Source of the DNA: Phytophthora sp. 'mugwort'
Taxonomy: Eukaryota > Oomycota > Peronosporomycetes > Peronosporales > Peronosporaceae
Reading direction: 5' to 3'
Length of the DNA: 64,000 bases
Assembly (NCBI GenBank): GCA_033558025.1
Contig: JAUCEF010000007.1
Location: 8,122,001 to 8,186,000 of the forward strand
The position numbers were made by a program, and so were the translations under genes. Below are positions 41,293 to 52,407 of this stretch, piece by piece. Numbering within the stretch: position 1 is the first letter of the stretch; each line of letters starts with the position of its first letter. A model generated the notes under the pieces. That model had not been told where the DNA came from and searched no databases. It saw only the letters and a list, made by a program, of their open reading frames with translations.

Positions 41293-44200
41293 TCAAGACG
41301 TGCCGTACATCCGCAGATACTCGTCCATCGGAAGGAAGCAGAACTCGGCCTCGCCGTCCACGCCGCGCCAGAGCTTGACGACTTCCGCCAGCTCCATCTC
41401 GTACACCGGCAGCCCGTTTACAGCGACTAGCACGTCGCCAACGTGGATAGCACCGCTCTGTTGAGCCTGTTCGCCCGGCACCAGTCGATGAACAACCACC
41501 ACGTCGGCTTCATGGTGCTTGGCAAACTCGATACCAAGCTTGCGCGTTGAGGACAGCACTACGGTGCATGCCGTCAGGAGGGACCGGATGTATTCCAGCG
41601 CAATTTCTAAACATGTCACAAAGTATGCAATTTCTCCTTGTTGGCTGCCGGAATCGAAGATAGTGATAAGCTCCTTGAGAGCTACGGGATCCCGCAGATG
41701 CGAGTGGATGAGCACGTAAATGAAGGCCGGGATGAAGGCGTCAGCGCTCATAGGCGGATGCGTCGGGTGTTCAGTGTGAAAGATGGCGTAGATCTCCTTG
41801 CAGGCAGCCAGCAACTGTGCGCGCTTCATGTACGGAAGACTCACCTTGTCGACCTCCCGTAGCTTCGCGCAGGCGGAAATCCATTTCGAAGATGACTCGC
41901 TATCGGGCCCAATACCGAAAAATGCTTGAGACTTGCTGCGGAGAATCTCAATCTTCCCTTTTAACACCTTGGCGTCCTCTCGCGTCTGGGCACGCACGTT
42001 GGCCAAGATTGCGCGATAGAGAGGGAAGAAGACGCGCTCCTCAATCTGTTCGTGAACGATCGTCTGAATGTTGTTGGTGATTTCACTGACCACCGCAGCG
42101 TCTTGAAGGCGGGTCGGGTCAGCCATTTTGACGTTTTCCTTCACTCCATCGTCGTCTGAATCGCTATCGGAGCTGCTATCGGATTGTGCTACACCTGCGA
42201 GTAGCTGGAGCTCCTTCAAGCGCGTGTGGATCAAATAGTCGGAAAGCCCCGTCATGAATTCCCGCACGGTTGCGTTGGAAACGGGACGGCCAGTGTGTTC
42301 TTTTAGAAATGCAGCAGACGTGCAGCCCTCCGGTGAGTACGGAGACGCCAGTAGCAGCTGCACTTCGCGCGCTACGTCCACCATTGCGTCCTCTGTCTTG
42401 GAAATGAACGAAGACATACAGCGACGGCAAACGCCGTCAATAGCCGCGCCGCCCTCGTCCAGAGCGCCACATTTGCACATCCGGCCAATCGCTGATGCAC
42501 TCGTGGGCATAGCAAAATCAGTGGCATCGGGTTTTGCAGGCATCGCGTTGGCACTGCCTTCACCTACTGACGCGAGAGCAGCCAGCCAGAGCGATCGTTC
42601 TTCTTGGGTGTCCGCATGCAGGAACAAGTTACGACTGGGAGTACAGATTTGGAAGCTGTGCCGTTCTCCCGTCTTGAGAGTGTCTACAGGGGAGACCCGC
42701 GCGTGGGAGACATCAATAGAACCTTTACGAGAGCCGCCCTGTGGGTGTGCAAAGTACGAAAGCGTAGCGTTCGAAAGCTCAAACCAGCGGCGCTTTGTCG
42801 ATTTGACCATCCGGCCACGCTTACGTAGCCAACCGGAAAAGAGGATCGGGCCGCCTTTGTCTGCGTTATCGCTGTGCTGCTTGATAAGTTTCGCCGTCTT
42901 GGCGCCCTCGGGTAGTAATTGCACATTATGCTCCTGTAATTTGCGGATCCATAGGTCGCGATCATGGTTGTCCAGGGCATAGAGCACCATACTGTAGCTG
43001 CCCTGTGCGAACTTGAAGCCGCTGTGCAGCATACACTGAACGGTGCTCTTACGCGTGAGATCCAGTCGACCACGCACCTCTGTGGCATCATGTGTGTCGT
43101 GATAGATAAGTTCGTTGTCCACAATACAGAACAATCGACGCTTGAAATTCCGCAGACCGTGGCCACGCTTGATAAGCCAGCCAGAGTGCCGCACGACAGG
43201 CTTGTACTCGAGCACCCACCGCCGACTCTGCGCGCTGGTCGGCGTTGGTCGTGCACTGCTGCCTGCCGACTTGACCATCGTGCTCGTGGCGCGCTCTGTC
43301 CACATCTCAATATCCCTGCGTATCCATTCTCAATTAGACCAAGACCTTTGATGCCAGTTCGGTCGATACTGAACGTACCGCTGGCTAGGGCGTGTCACGA
43401 GCACGACGCGTCGCGACTCGCGCGTGTTGTCCTTGGGCTGTGTCGTCAGTGAGGGCTTGGATCGCGGCTCTGTGTGTACGGGTCCTGTGAAGTCTGCAGT
43501 TTCAGGCTCTTCTGGCAGGTCGTTAGACTCCGCAGTATCGTTGCTCTCGTCAAGCTGCGCTACAGCTTCAATCGCTCGGACCCCGCTAACGTCCACGATA
43601 GTGGACGGCGAGTCCGCGGCATCGAGGCTACAGCGCATCGTCTGCGTGCTGCCATCGCCGCCTGACGACGACGACGTGATCAAGCAGGGCTTGTGTCTCT
43701 CACTTGGCTCGCGTCCGTCAATGTCCTCGTCAAGCTGCGCTACAGTTTCGATCACTTGGACCCCGCTTACGTCCACCGCAGTGGACGGCGAGTCCGCGGC
43801 ATCGAGGCTACAGCGCATCGTCCGCGTGCTGCCATCGTCACCCGACGAAGACGATGTGATCAAGCAGGGCCTGCGTCTCTCACTAAGCTCGCGTCCATCA
43901 ATGTCCTCCTCTTCCTCGCTGTCCTCATCAATGTTAATCTCCTGTCCGGCCACAAACTCCTCGTCGTCGTCAATGTCGATTTCCACGCGGAGGCGAGGCC
44001 GCGAGTCCCGCCAAGCGGCCGTGCGCTCGAGTCGACCGGTCGTTTCTTCCTCCTGTATCTGCTTCGGTGGCGGCTTCTCCGTCTTCTCCTTATCCTGTTG
44101 CTTACGCATGTCCCTTTTTGGACTCGGCAACGGGACCGCGACTGTTTCCTGCTCCGGTAGACTCAATAGACTGCGCGTGCTGATGTCGCCGACGCTTTCG

Positions 44201-44451
44201 TCGTCACCGCCCTCGTTCATCGTATCGCGCAGCCGCAGCCGGAATACCTCAATGCTGTGGCGGCGCTTGGGGCCAGTCGCCATCGTGGACCGAGGATGAC
44301 CCTTGTGTTCGTAAGGCATCGACAATATCCGCCCGCTCGACGCGTCCTGCCTGTAGCCGTGAGACTCACTGCTGCCCGTCGGACCGCGGTGTTCCGTACC
44401 GCTGACGAGTACAGAGCACAGTGCAGATAGCCAGGTGGAATGGGGGAACAT
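41293..44451 (-). CDS. PH-PH-VPS9-PDZ protein (Rab5-type GEF), two exons
   Basis: Exons 44451-43379 and 43315-41293 encode 1031 residues once a 63-bp intron is removed. Residues 1-360 are acidic and Ser-rich, with an internal 60-residue duplication. Then: PH1 (about 402-500, HSGWLIKRGHGLRNFKRRLF), PH2 (about 515-608, FSGWLRKRGRMVKSTKRRWF), a short Cys cluster (CKCG...CRRC), a VPS9 domain (about 785-940, with the conserved core ADAFIPAFIYVLIHSHL), and a C-terminal PDZ-like fold (about 946-1020, LVPGEQAQQSGAIHVGDVLV). VPS9 domains load GTP onto Rab5-family GTPases on early endosomes, and PH domains bind phosphoinositides. Alternatively the two exons are separate genes 24 bp apart, but the in-frame intron with a GTACGT donor favours one gene. 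The 5' exon begins with a weakly hydrophobic stretch that is probably not a signal peptide. Confidence 0.8.
43316..43378 (-). other. Proposed 63-bp intron joining the VPS9 gene
   Basis: The donor is CAGCG|GTACGT (43378) and the acceptor is ATACGCAG|GG (43316), with a TCTAAT branch-like motif about 20 nt before the acceptor. Splicing (phase 2) gives PSQ-R-DIE-MWTERATS in frame. Without it the upstream frame meets a stop 24 bp before the next ATG. Confidence 0.75.
43551..43910. repeat. Tandem 180-bp coding duplication
   Basis: Two head-to-tail copies (43551-43730, 43731-43910) differ by scattered substitutions and keep the frame. They encode 60-residue units containing PCLITSSSSG and RCSLDAADSPST. 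Confidence 0.95.
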
Positions 44452-44907
44452 TGTGGCCTCTCACAGCTGGGGAGCGGCGTAATGCGCTCTTAGGGGTGGA
44501 GTGACGAAGACAGTTGAAGAGCACCATATATCAGTCCTCTCAGTAGGAATATGATGCCTCGAATTTCAACTTCGACATTCTCCCCGGCTAAATGATTGCA
44601 TCAATGGCTCCACATTTACTGACAAGAAGTATTAGTACGGATGAGGTGGGTCGGTTACCGAGTGCCCGGCTCTCCCTGGATGTCGCCCCAGATCTAGGTA
44701 TACCAAGAAAATGCCCACTACTACAGACTGAACACATCGACGTACTCAAGTAGCCATTAAAGCCGTGAGCTTAGAGCCCCTGAATAACTAGCGACCATCA
44801 ACATGGACCCACGTCCAATGTATAGAGCAAAGCACGTAAATGAGATATCGCCTTACCGGCCCTAGGCGGGAAAATCAAAAAGACATCAAAAGCCACGCGC
44901 GCGATTA
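44452..44907. other. Intergenic, no supported gene
   Basis: Upstream region of the VPS9 gene, ending at the 5' LTR of the Copia element. Nothing else was recognised. Confidence 0.55.
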
Positions 44908-45318
44908 TGAGCAGACATGATGCTCGCGTAGCTCACCGACGCCAGTGCCTACTCTGCCTATCCTACCTATCCCTGCCAGAGAACCTACAACACAACCATG
45001 CAGTTGACTGATGCTACGTCCGCCGCCTGCTGGCGTTGATGTACATGCTGGCAACTGTATGCCGAAGGACACTGATGGCTGAGAGCTGCCGAGATGGTGC
45101 TGCGCACTGCAAGACAAGGTATGTTTGTACTAGCCTTCATTATACTAATCTTAATTTCATTATGCGGAACGGTGCGCTGGGGCGTAAGTGCTATCATTGC
45201 GTACTTCTTTTGCATATAACTGTTCTACTTTGTATTATTGTATGGTGGCTGATATGGCGCCTACTCTAAGAAGTGGACAGCTTGCGAATAGTGCGGTGAC
45301 GCACCCTGCGTCATCTCA
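44908..45318 (+). repeat. 5' LTR of the Copia element
   Basis: Matches 51498-52040 throughout, except that a 121-bp segment of the 3' LTR (51787-51907) is missing here, between two CGT triplets. The gag ATG (45242) lies inside it. Confidence 0.85.
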
Positions 45319-46593
45319 GGTTATGAGCCCAAAAATGGAGCCTCAATCGACCAACGTGGCATCTGGCGTGGGCGAGACGACTGGGCGAGATGAAGACGAA
45401 GGTTCGACCAATCCTGGCCAAGCAATGCAACGATTAGCTGAAAGTGTCGAATTTGCTCGCGCATTCGCGGAAAGCGGGCTGCGACAAATCCGAGTGCCTC
45501 TACACTGTCTCACGCCGAGGCTGAACACCTGACCCAGTCATTGGATGGAGTTCCCGGTGGGCGGCCACTCATTCGGGTGCTCCTTGAGGGGATAGACCAG
45601 CGCAAATCCAACTGGGGCCCCAGTTGGAAATCAGCCGTCGCAGCCACCAAGTGAATCAGGCAGCGACGGCAGCTCGCGCGACGGACAGGATCCCAGGCGC
45701 CTACGCGACGACCAGCCACTGCTTGACAACACGTTTCCTGGTGGCCGTTACGACGAACGAGAGCTGGCCGACTACACGAAGGCGCTAAGAAACTCTGCGC
45801 CCATCCAACTGTCCAGACTACACTGCAAGGGTGACTACAAGGCGTGGAAGAGCGAGGTGTCGCTGCACTTCGGGCCACGTACGCTCGGAGAGATCACGTA
45901 CGGCGGTGAGCGATACGACTGCGAGTTCGGCCTACGCAGACCTAAGTACACGGAGTGGTACTACGCCCGGATGGCCAAGGCTTTCTCGGCGCTAGCGCTC
46001 TACTTGTCGGTGACTTACGGTCCACATTAAGATCGACGAGATGCGCGACAACATTGAGGCCGCCTCGGTGCTTTGGGAGTTCACCACTTAGCACTTTGAG
46101 GCGGACGACGGCATCAATCTTGACTACTTGCTAAGGGACTTGATGATGCGGATGATGCAACCATGCGAGAAGTTGAACAAGTACGCAGAAGACATTGAGT
46201 TTAAGGTTACCAAGTTGCGTCAAGCCAACGGCGAGTTCGAGGAGTGGCAGCAAGCGAGCCTGCTGCTGTCCAACTCGGTTGTTCGTCTTCCCGGACGTGA
46301 CGCGCGAGTACGCCAACTGGCTGAACAAATATGACCGCAAGACGCTGAAGCTGACTGAGGTGTTGCAGCACCTGCAGGCTGCGAAGCACCAGCGACAGCA
46401 GCTGTAGTCGCAGTCCCAGTAGCCTATAACGCGCGCCGCCGTACGAGTCGCGCACGTGACGGCTGCTCACGACAAGGGCGAGGGGCGCAAACGCAGCAAG
46501 CAGCAGCGCAAGAAAGGCAAGGGCGTGGCGGACAAGAAGGTGCGTACGAACTGTGGCAATTGCGGTGGTGATGGCCACTGGTGGCTCGAGTGC
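45242..46593 (+). pseudogene. Copia gag remnant with zinc knuckle
   Basis: Gag starts inside the LTR (MVADMAPTLRSGQLANSA) and its first frame stops at 45532. Later pieces include YKAWKSEVSLHFGPRTLGEI-like sequence near 45840, a helical segment near 46128-46407, and a CCHC knuckle CGNCGGDGHWWLEC at 46552-46593. Stops (for example TAA near 46028 and TAG near 46090) and shifts break it. Confidence 0.75.
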
Positions 46594-46945
46594 ACAGAGA
46601 CGATGGACAAGCCATTCAAGCCCGAGCTGGTGAAGAGGAAGCAAGAGCGGATGCAGGGCAGACAGACCCAAACGTCCCTTGTGAACTCTGTGCGCGTCGT
46701 GCAAGTAGCGCAAGAGGGTGACGCTCCACGGGGGGCTCTTCGCGGTGCTCTCGCTGACGGCACCGCCAGCGACAAGAAATGCTGAGACGGTGGACCTGGT
46801 TGGTGGTACGGCGTCAGCGTGACCGTCATCACCGGACTATTCGCGTACCTCAGATGCGAGTGACGAAGAGATCAAGCAGCCTGATCAGCAGCCATTAGTA
46901 CCTACCGCACCAGCACCTGATTCTGCCAAAGCTCGTGCGCAGCAA

Positions 46946-47815
46946 GTGCTGCAGACACTGGTGGCAACGGCTTTGCAAAGCCAGTGGGAGGGTCTCCAGC
47001 CGCGCGGATCACCACCTAAATGGCAGCAGATCCTGTACAACTTAGGCCAAGGACTGAAGAGTGCGTCGACAGGCGCGCCGGAGCTTGAGCCAAGGTGCAT
47101 TAAAGGGGGACAACGAGCGGGTCCACCTGCACTGGGGGATAGCTTACAAGGCGGTCAAGTTGAAATGCCCGGACGTCAAGAGCTACGAGGGGAACAAGGA
47201 AATGCAGTACGAGGTGATGATCATCAGCGTGACGAACACTTGAGATGCAAACACGGACGCAGTAGGTCGCAATCGCGTGATTACGCCCATGTTGGACCAC
47301 TACGAGGACGCAGTAGATCGCCACCACGATGGCGCAGCAGATATCCGCCTCGCGGGCGTAGCAGATCACACCCTCGTGGACCGTGGAGACGCAGTTCGCC
47401 GCCACCTACTGATTTTCGGCGCTGGCCAAGTCCACCGCGTGGACCACCACCACCTCGTGACTTCGGACGTCGGATGAGTCCACCGCATGGACCGCCGCCA
47501 CCTCGTGAGTTTGGGCGCCGCTTAAGTCCACGGCGTGGACCGCCACCACCTCGTGACTTCGGGGGTCGACCAAGTCACCGCGTGGACCACTACCAAATCG
47601 CAATGGACCTCCAAGTCACTAAGGACCGCCGCAGCAGCAGTGGCTTGAAGGGCCGCAGCAAGGCCCTGGCATGCAGTCACGTCGAGGTGACAACTGGAAT
47701 CGAGGGTCACCGCCACGTCATGACGAGCACCGTGGGCTACGTGGAGGGAACTACGGCCGTGGGTACTCGCCACGTCGGTTCGATGACCGACCGGGCAATG
47801 GCGCCTAGCAGGTGA
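46946..47815 (+). pseudogene. Arg/Ser/Pro-rich repeat region inside the Copia gag-pol
   Basis: An open frame of 289 residues between the zinc knuckle and the protease motif encodes RS-like blocks (RGRSRSPPRWRSRYPPRGRS) and then three to four 16-residue repeats RGPPPPRDFGRRLSP, from 48-bp DNA repeats at 47441, 47489, 47537 and 47584. This is unusual for Copia. It resembles SR-type RNA-binding or nuclear-speckle sequences and may have extended gag's nucleic-acid binding. Confidence 0.6.
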
Positions 47816-47857
47816 ATGCAGTTGGGACAACTCAGGTATGCAACCAAGTCAATCGGA

Positions 47858-50800
47858 TGTGGTCGAGTGGATCCTGGACTCGGGTCCCAGGCTAATGTTT
47901 TGATCTTGCTCTGTTCACCACGATCCGTGAGGACACTACGAGTCGCCAGGACTTTGCGAATGTACAACTGAACACGCGTATATTGTGGTTCTGTATTATT
48001 GCGTGTTGTTAATCAGGCAACTGGAGCGGTGAAAGATCGCCTCCTGGACGAAGTGGTGTACACCCCGAACGCGAAGGTCAAATCATTAGTCTCGGCTACT
48101 TGCAGAAGGTCGGCCGCTACCAACTGACCTGTTCGAACGACCATGTACTGCCTGGTTGTCCAAGCCGGACACCATCCTGAAGTTTGGCATGCATGAGAAC
48201 ATCTACCGACTCCGAGCTGAACGCGTATCAGGCGTCATGGTGATGGCTGCATTCAAGCAAGATATGGACAGCAAGAAGCAGATGGAGCTGCTGCACCAAT
48301 GCTTCGCCATGTCAGCATGGATACAGTAAATACCGTGTCGAGCAAGCAAGATGTGGGACCTAAGTTGAATGCAGAGGGTCTGAGTCCGTACGAGTGTGTT
48401 GCGTGTGCTGCGAGCAAGACGAATTTGATGTCTTATGCGCGGATTCCAGTGCGTAAATCCAAGCCCCTTGAGACGTTGATGATGGATATGGCACCGTGAA
48501 CGTGTCGACCCCTGGGGGTGCAATCATGTTCCTGTTCGTCATAGGTGAAGCTACTCGCTACAAGTTTGCATTTCTACTCGAGAAGAAGAGCGAAGCAACG
48601 TTTCACATCAAGGTCTTGTTGAATAGGCTCCAGACAAGGCTGCCGAAGTTGAAAGTGATGAATTTGCGGAGTGACCAAGGTGGTGAGTTCACCAGCAACG
48701 CCGCTGCGTGAATACTGTGAGAAGAGTGGCATCACTCAGCAGTGTACGAACGCATACTCACCCCACGAGAACGGAATTCTGGAGGGTGCGAATGGCATTG
48801 TGGTTCCCAGAGTGCGAGCGATGCTGTCAGCGACGAAGCTGCCGCACATCCAGTGGAGAGAAGCGCTGATGCATGCTATGACGACGCTGAAGCGACTACC
48901 GACCAAGCCGATGGGTTTGGTACCGCCGTGTCAGAAGCTCTTCCGATCGGCACCAATATGGATGCGTTGCGAGTCTGGGGTTGCATCATCCATGTGCGGG
49001 TGCCCTCGGAGTCAAGACAAAAGAAAGAGAAGCTGGACCCCAGGGAAAAGCTGTCTTTTTTGATTGGCTATAGTCTTGATACGCCTGGCTACGAGTTTCT
49101 CGACCTGCAGACAGCCCAGGTGGTGACTGCGCAAGGATGTAACATGAGATTCCACGAGGTGTTCACTGCTGACGAAACGTACGAGCGGCAGTTGCTGGAG
49201 AATGCTTTCTTTGATGGAGATCATCAACTTCCTGAGACTGTACCAGTGGCGCGCATCAAGACGGGTATGGAGACGTTTCTACCGGCTCAAGATCAGGGCA
49301 GCCAACCTGAATTGCTTGAAGTGCTACCCATAGCTGATGTACCCCCGGACATGATGCGAAGTTCCAGTGGGAGTTTGCAAGATAATGACTCAGTCTCGAC
49401 TGCTGAGAGCCTGGAGTCGTAGCAAGGTGTTGCAACACCTGCTTTTTGTTTTTTTTTGGGGGGGGATCGGTCATGGAACCATCTGCGGTGAATAAGGCAA
49501 CCAAGAAGCGACGGAAGCTCCGTGCGCGAAAGAAATCTGTGGTGGAGAAGGAGACCGGCGGTTTCGAGATACAATCTCCACCCATTGAGCCCTATCTCAA
49601 GAGACCAAGGCGAGCTCAACGCCCGAATGTCGGTTGGCAGACTATGTGGTGGGCCACGTGCAGGCTACCGCTGACGTGCCAATTCCGACAACATAGAAGC
49701 AAGTGTGTGCCAACAAGCATTGGCTCCAGTGGAGAGCAGCAATGCTGGCTGAACTGAAGTCGCTCAGGACCATAAGATGTGGAAGCTGGGGCTGAGAAAG
49801 GTGACCAAGAGCATCAAGGTCATCACTTATCGCTGAAACTTTGCTGTCAAACGAGACGAGCGAGGAAGGATCGAGCGATTTAAGGCCAGACTGGTGATTC
49901 ATGGGTTTAAGCAGCAGCTGGGGATCAACTGCAACGAGACCTACGCTCTTGTCATTAGATTCGAGACTATCAGGCTGTCATCTACTACGCTGTGCAGAGG
50001 GGCTGGGAGGTGCTGCAGTATGACGTCAAGACTGCATTCTTGTACGGCGACCTTGAGGAGCTGATCTTCATGGAGCAACCACCTCGCTTCCAAGTTGATG
50101 GACCAGGCTTTATCTGTCGACTGCTGAAGAGCTTGTATGGGCTAAAGCAAGCCGCGAACATTTGGAATCGCACGCTTCATGCGAAGCTGGATGTGATGGG
50201 ATTTCGTCAGGACCGACTCAGACTACGGACTCTACGTTCTGAAAGAAGGACAAGAAGTCAAATTGCTGCTAACTGTGTACGTCGACGACCTACTGCTTAG
50301 GTGGCCTCAAGGATCTGTGTACTGAGATTGCAGATGCGCTGCAAGAAACGTTCAAACTAACAACAATGGGCACGGTAAAGTACATCTCGGGCGTTGAGAT
50401 CCTGATTGACCGGCCGCGCCGGCAGATTGTGTACTCGCAGCATCAGTACGTGCTGGAAGTGTTGAAGCGCTTCCACGTGAGTGACTGTAATGGCTGTGCG
50501 ACGCCTGAAGCGACAACACCTACAAAAGTGGTGGTCCCAGCGACGAAGGATTGCCTACCGTATCGTGAGGTGGTGGGTGCACTCCAGTACCTCGCAAGCG
50601 CTCCGAGACCTGAAATGCTCATGCGACGAGTCACTTGGGCAAGCTCGCTAACTATGATCATACACACTATGCGTAAGCTAAGAGGGTGCTGCGCTACCTG
50701 AAAGCTACGTGTGACTATGGCCTGGTGATGAACATGGAGTCACACACTGGTGTACGCATTGCTGCGTACTCTGACGCAAATGATCCAGTGGGCCGCCGCG

Positions 50801-51104
50801 GCGTCAACGGCTACGTGACGACATTTGACGGGATGTCATCTCGAACGCATCTCGCAAGCAGGCGATCAACGCGCTGAGAACATGTGAAGCCGAGTACATT
50901 GCCATGTCTGAAGCAGCCAAGGACTTGCTGTGGCTTGCTGGCCTTTGCAAGGAGCTAGTTTGGGAGCATCCTGTACCACTACTGCTTGGAGACAACCAAG
51001 GTGCTATTGCGTTGACTGCCAAACCTGGCAAGCACTCAAAGTCAAAGCACATCGACAACAAGCGGCACATGGTGCGTCGCAACGTGGAACTGAAGCTTAG
51101 CTAG
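47858..51104 (+). pseudogene. Copia pol remnant (protease, integrase, RT, RNase H)
   Basis: Protease: VEWILDSGS near 47862-47888. Integrase: CVACAASKTN zinc part (48390), LRSDQGGEF (48665) and AYSPHENGILEGANGIVV (48750). RT: YDVKTAFLYGDLEELIFMEQ (50020), KSLYGLKQA (50130), and YVDDLLL at about 50278-50298 in a shifted frame. RNase H: CEAEYIAMSEAAKDLLWLAG (50885) and DNQGAIAL...KHIDNKRHM (50990-51070). Catalytic motifs are readable, but the frames are broken many times. Confidence 0.85.
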
Positions 51105-51497
51105 ACAACACATAGATACTGAGGAGATGGTGGCGAACATCATGACGAAAGCACTCGCAGCGGTGAAGTTTGCTCGCTTCCGCAAAGCGATGCGTGAGCG
51201 AGGACAGCGAGGTAACCGCCTCACAGACTACGGACGAGGCAACCACCCCGACTACCACTACTGCAAGTCGAAGATGAGGAACGATTTGATGCTGTGCATG
51301 TGTGTTGGCTGCACCACACCACAGACTTTAACCGCGAAGGACGGAGGGGAATAAGGACGCATGGAGTGCTATGACACTCTGTGCGCTGACCGCTGCGAGC
51401 CATGCTGTCACTACCTGCGGATCTCAAGAGGCTATGGGCTTTAAGTGCGTTTTGATCGCGACGACTTGGCACTCGCCACCGGGATCAAGTGGGAGTG

Positions 51498-52040
51498 TGA
51501 GCAGGCATGATGCTCGCGTAGCTCACCGACGTCGAGGCCGACGCCAATGCCTACTCTGTCTATCCTACCTATCCTGCCAGAGAACCTACAACGCAACCAC
51601 GCAGTTGACTGATGCTACGTCCGCCGCCTGCTGGCGTTGATGTACATGCTGGCAACTGTATGCCGGAGGACACTGTTGGCTGAGAGCTGCCGAGATGGTG
51701 CTGCGCACTGCAAGACAAGGTATGTTTGTATTAGCCTTCATTATACTAATCTTAATCTCATTATGCGGAACGGTGCGCTGGGGCGTGGAGCTCTCCCTCT
51801 CTCACTCACTTCAGCTTTTGCAGCTCAGCGAGCACTGCAAGAGAGAGAGAGATGGAGAGCTTCCGCACCAGAGCACTGGTCCTGTCGCGGTACTTTGTCT
51901 GGCACGTAAGTGCTATCATTGCGTACTTTCTTTTGCATATCACTGTTCTACTTTGTATAATTGTATGGTGGATGCTATGGCGCCTACTCTAAGAAGTGGA
52001 CAGCTTGTGAATAGCGCGGCAACGCACGCTGCATCACTCA
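51498..52040 (+). repeat. 3' LTR of the Copia element
   Basis: Follows the purine tract and matches the 5' LTR. It includes an extra 121 bp with a GAGAGAGAGAG run. The LTR-encoded gag start is also present here and ends at a stop after about 30 codons. Confidence 0.85.
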
Positions 52041-52407
52041 GCGATAGCTCTCATTAGCGAACTTCCAGCGCTCAGCTCACTGCCAAGCCCAGACTCACCG
52101 CCAGCTACCATGCCCTCCAGCACTCCGGCCTCGAAGACCACGGCATCCAAGGCGGACCTATGCCTTAAACTGCCACATCCAGCGGCTTGACCCACACCAT
52201 CTTCGACACCGTGATGTCCAACGCGCCGGAGACGTTACAGCAGTTAATGGAAGCAGTGATGGGTAAAAATCTTGTTTTTGGGATTGGAAATTTGCCAGGG
52301 CTATGCAATATGTATTGAAATAGTCGTTGTCCCTGCAGTACGTACTGCAATACTTCTCGACCATGCAGTATATATTGAATACTACTACAGTGCTGCTACT
52401 AACTATA
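52041..52407. other. Flank between Copia and Tc1/mariner elements
   Basis: No gene recognised. 52290-52400 is rich in GTA/CAGTA words (CTGCAGTACGTACTGCAATA). Confidence 0.5.

Larger units (their letters stand above)
44908..52040 (+). mobile_element. Copia retrotransposon with both LTRs, decayed
   Basis: Direct terminal repeats at 44908-45318 (411 bp) and 51498-52040 (543 bp) begin TGAGCAG and end CTCA. The 5' LTR is followed by GGTTATGAGCCC, a likely primer-binding site. The 3' LTR is preceded by the purine-rich GGATCAAGTGGGAGTG. The flanks CGATTA (left) and GCGATA (right) look like a damaged target duplication. Gag, protease, integrase, RT and RNase H occur in Copia order (integrase before RT). 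Many stops and shifts make it inactive. Confidence 0.85.

Noticed and set aside
43330..44451. Separate secreted effector with signal peptide (N-terminal MFPHSTWLSALCSVLVSG)
   Set aside because: The hydrophobic core is short, no RXLR-type motif follows, and the frame joins the VPS9 exon through a good intron.
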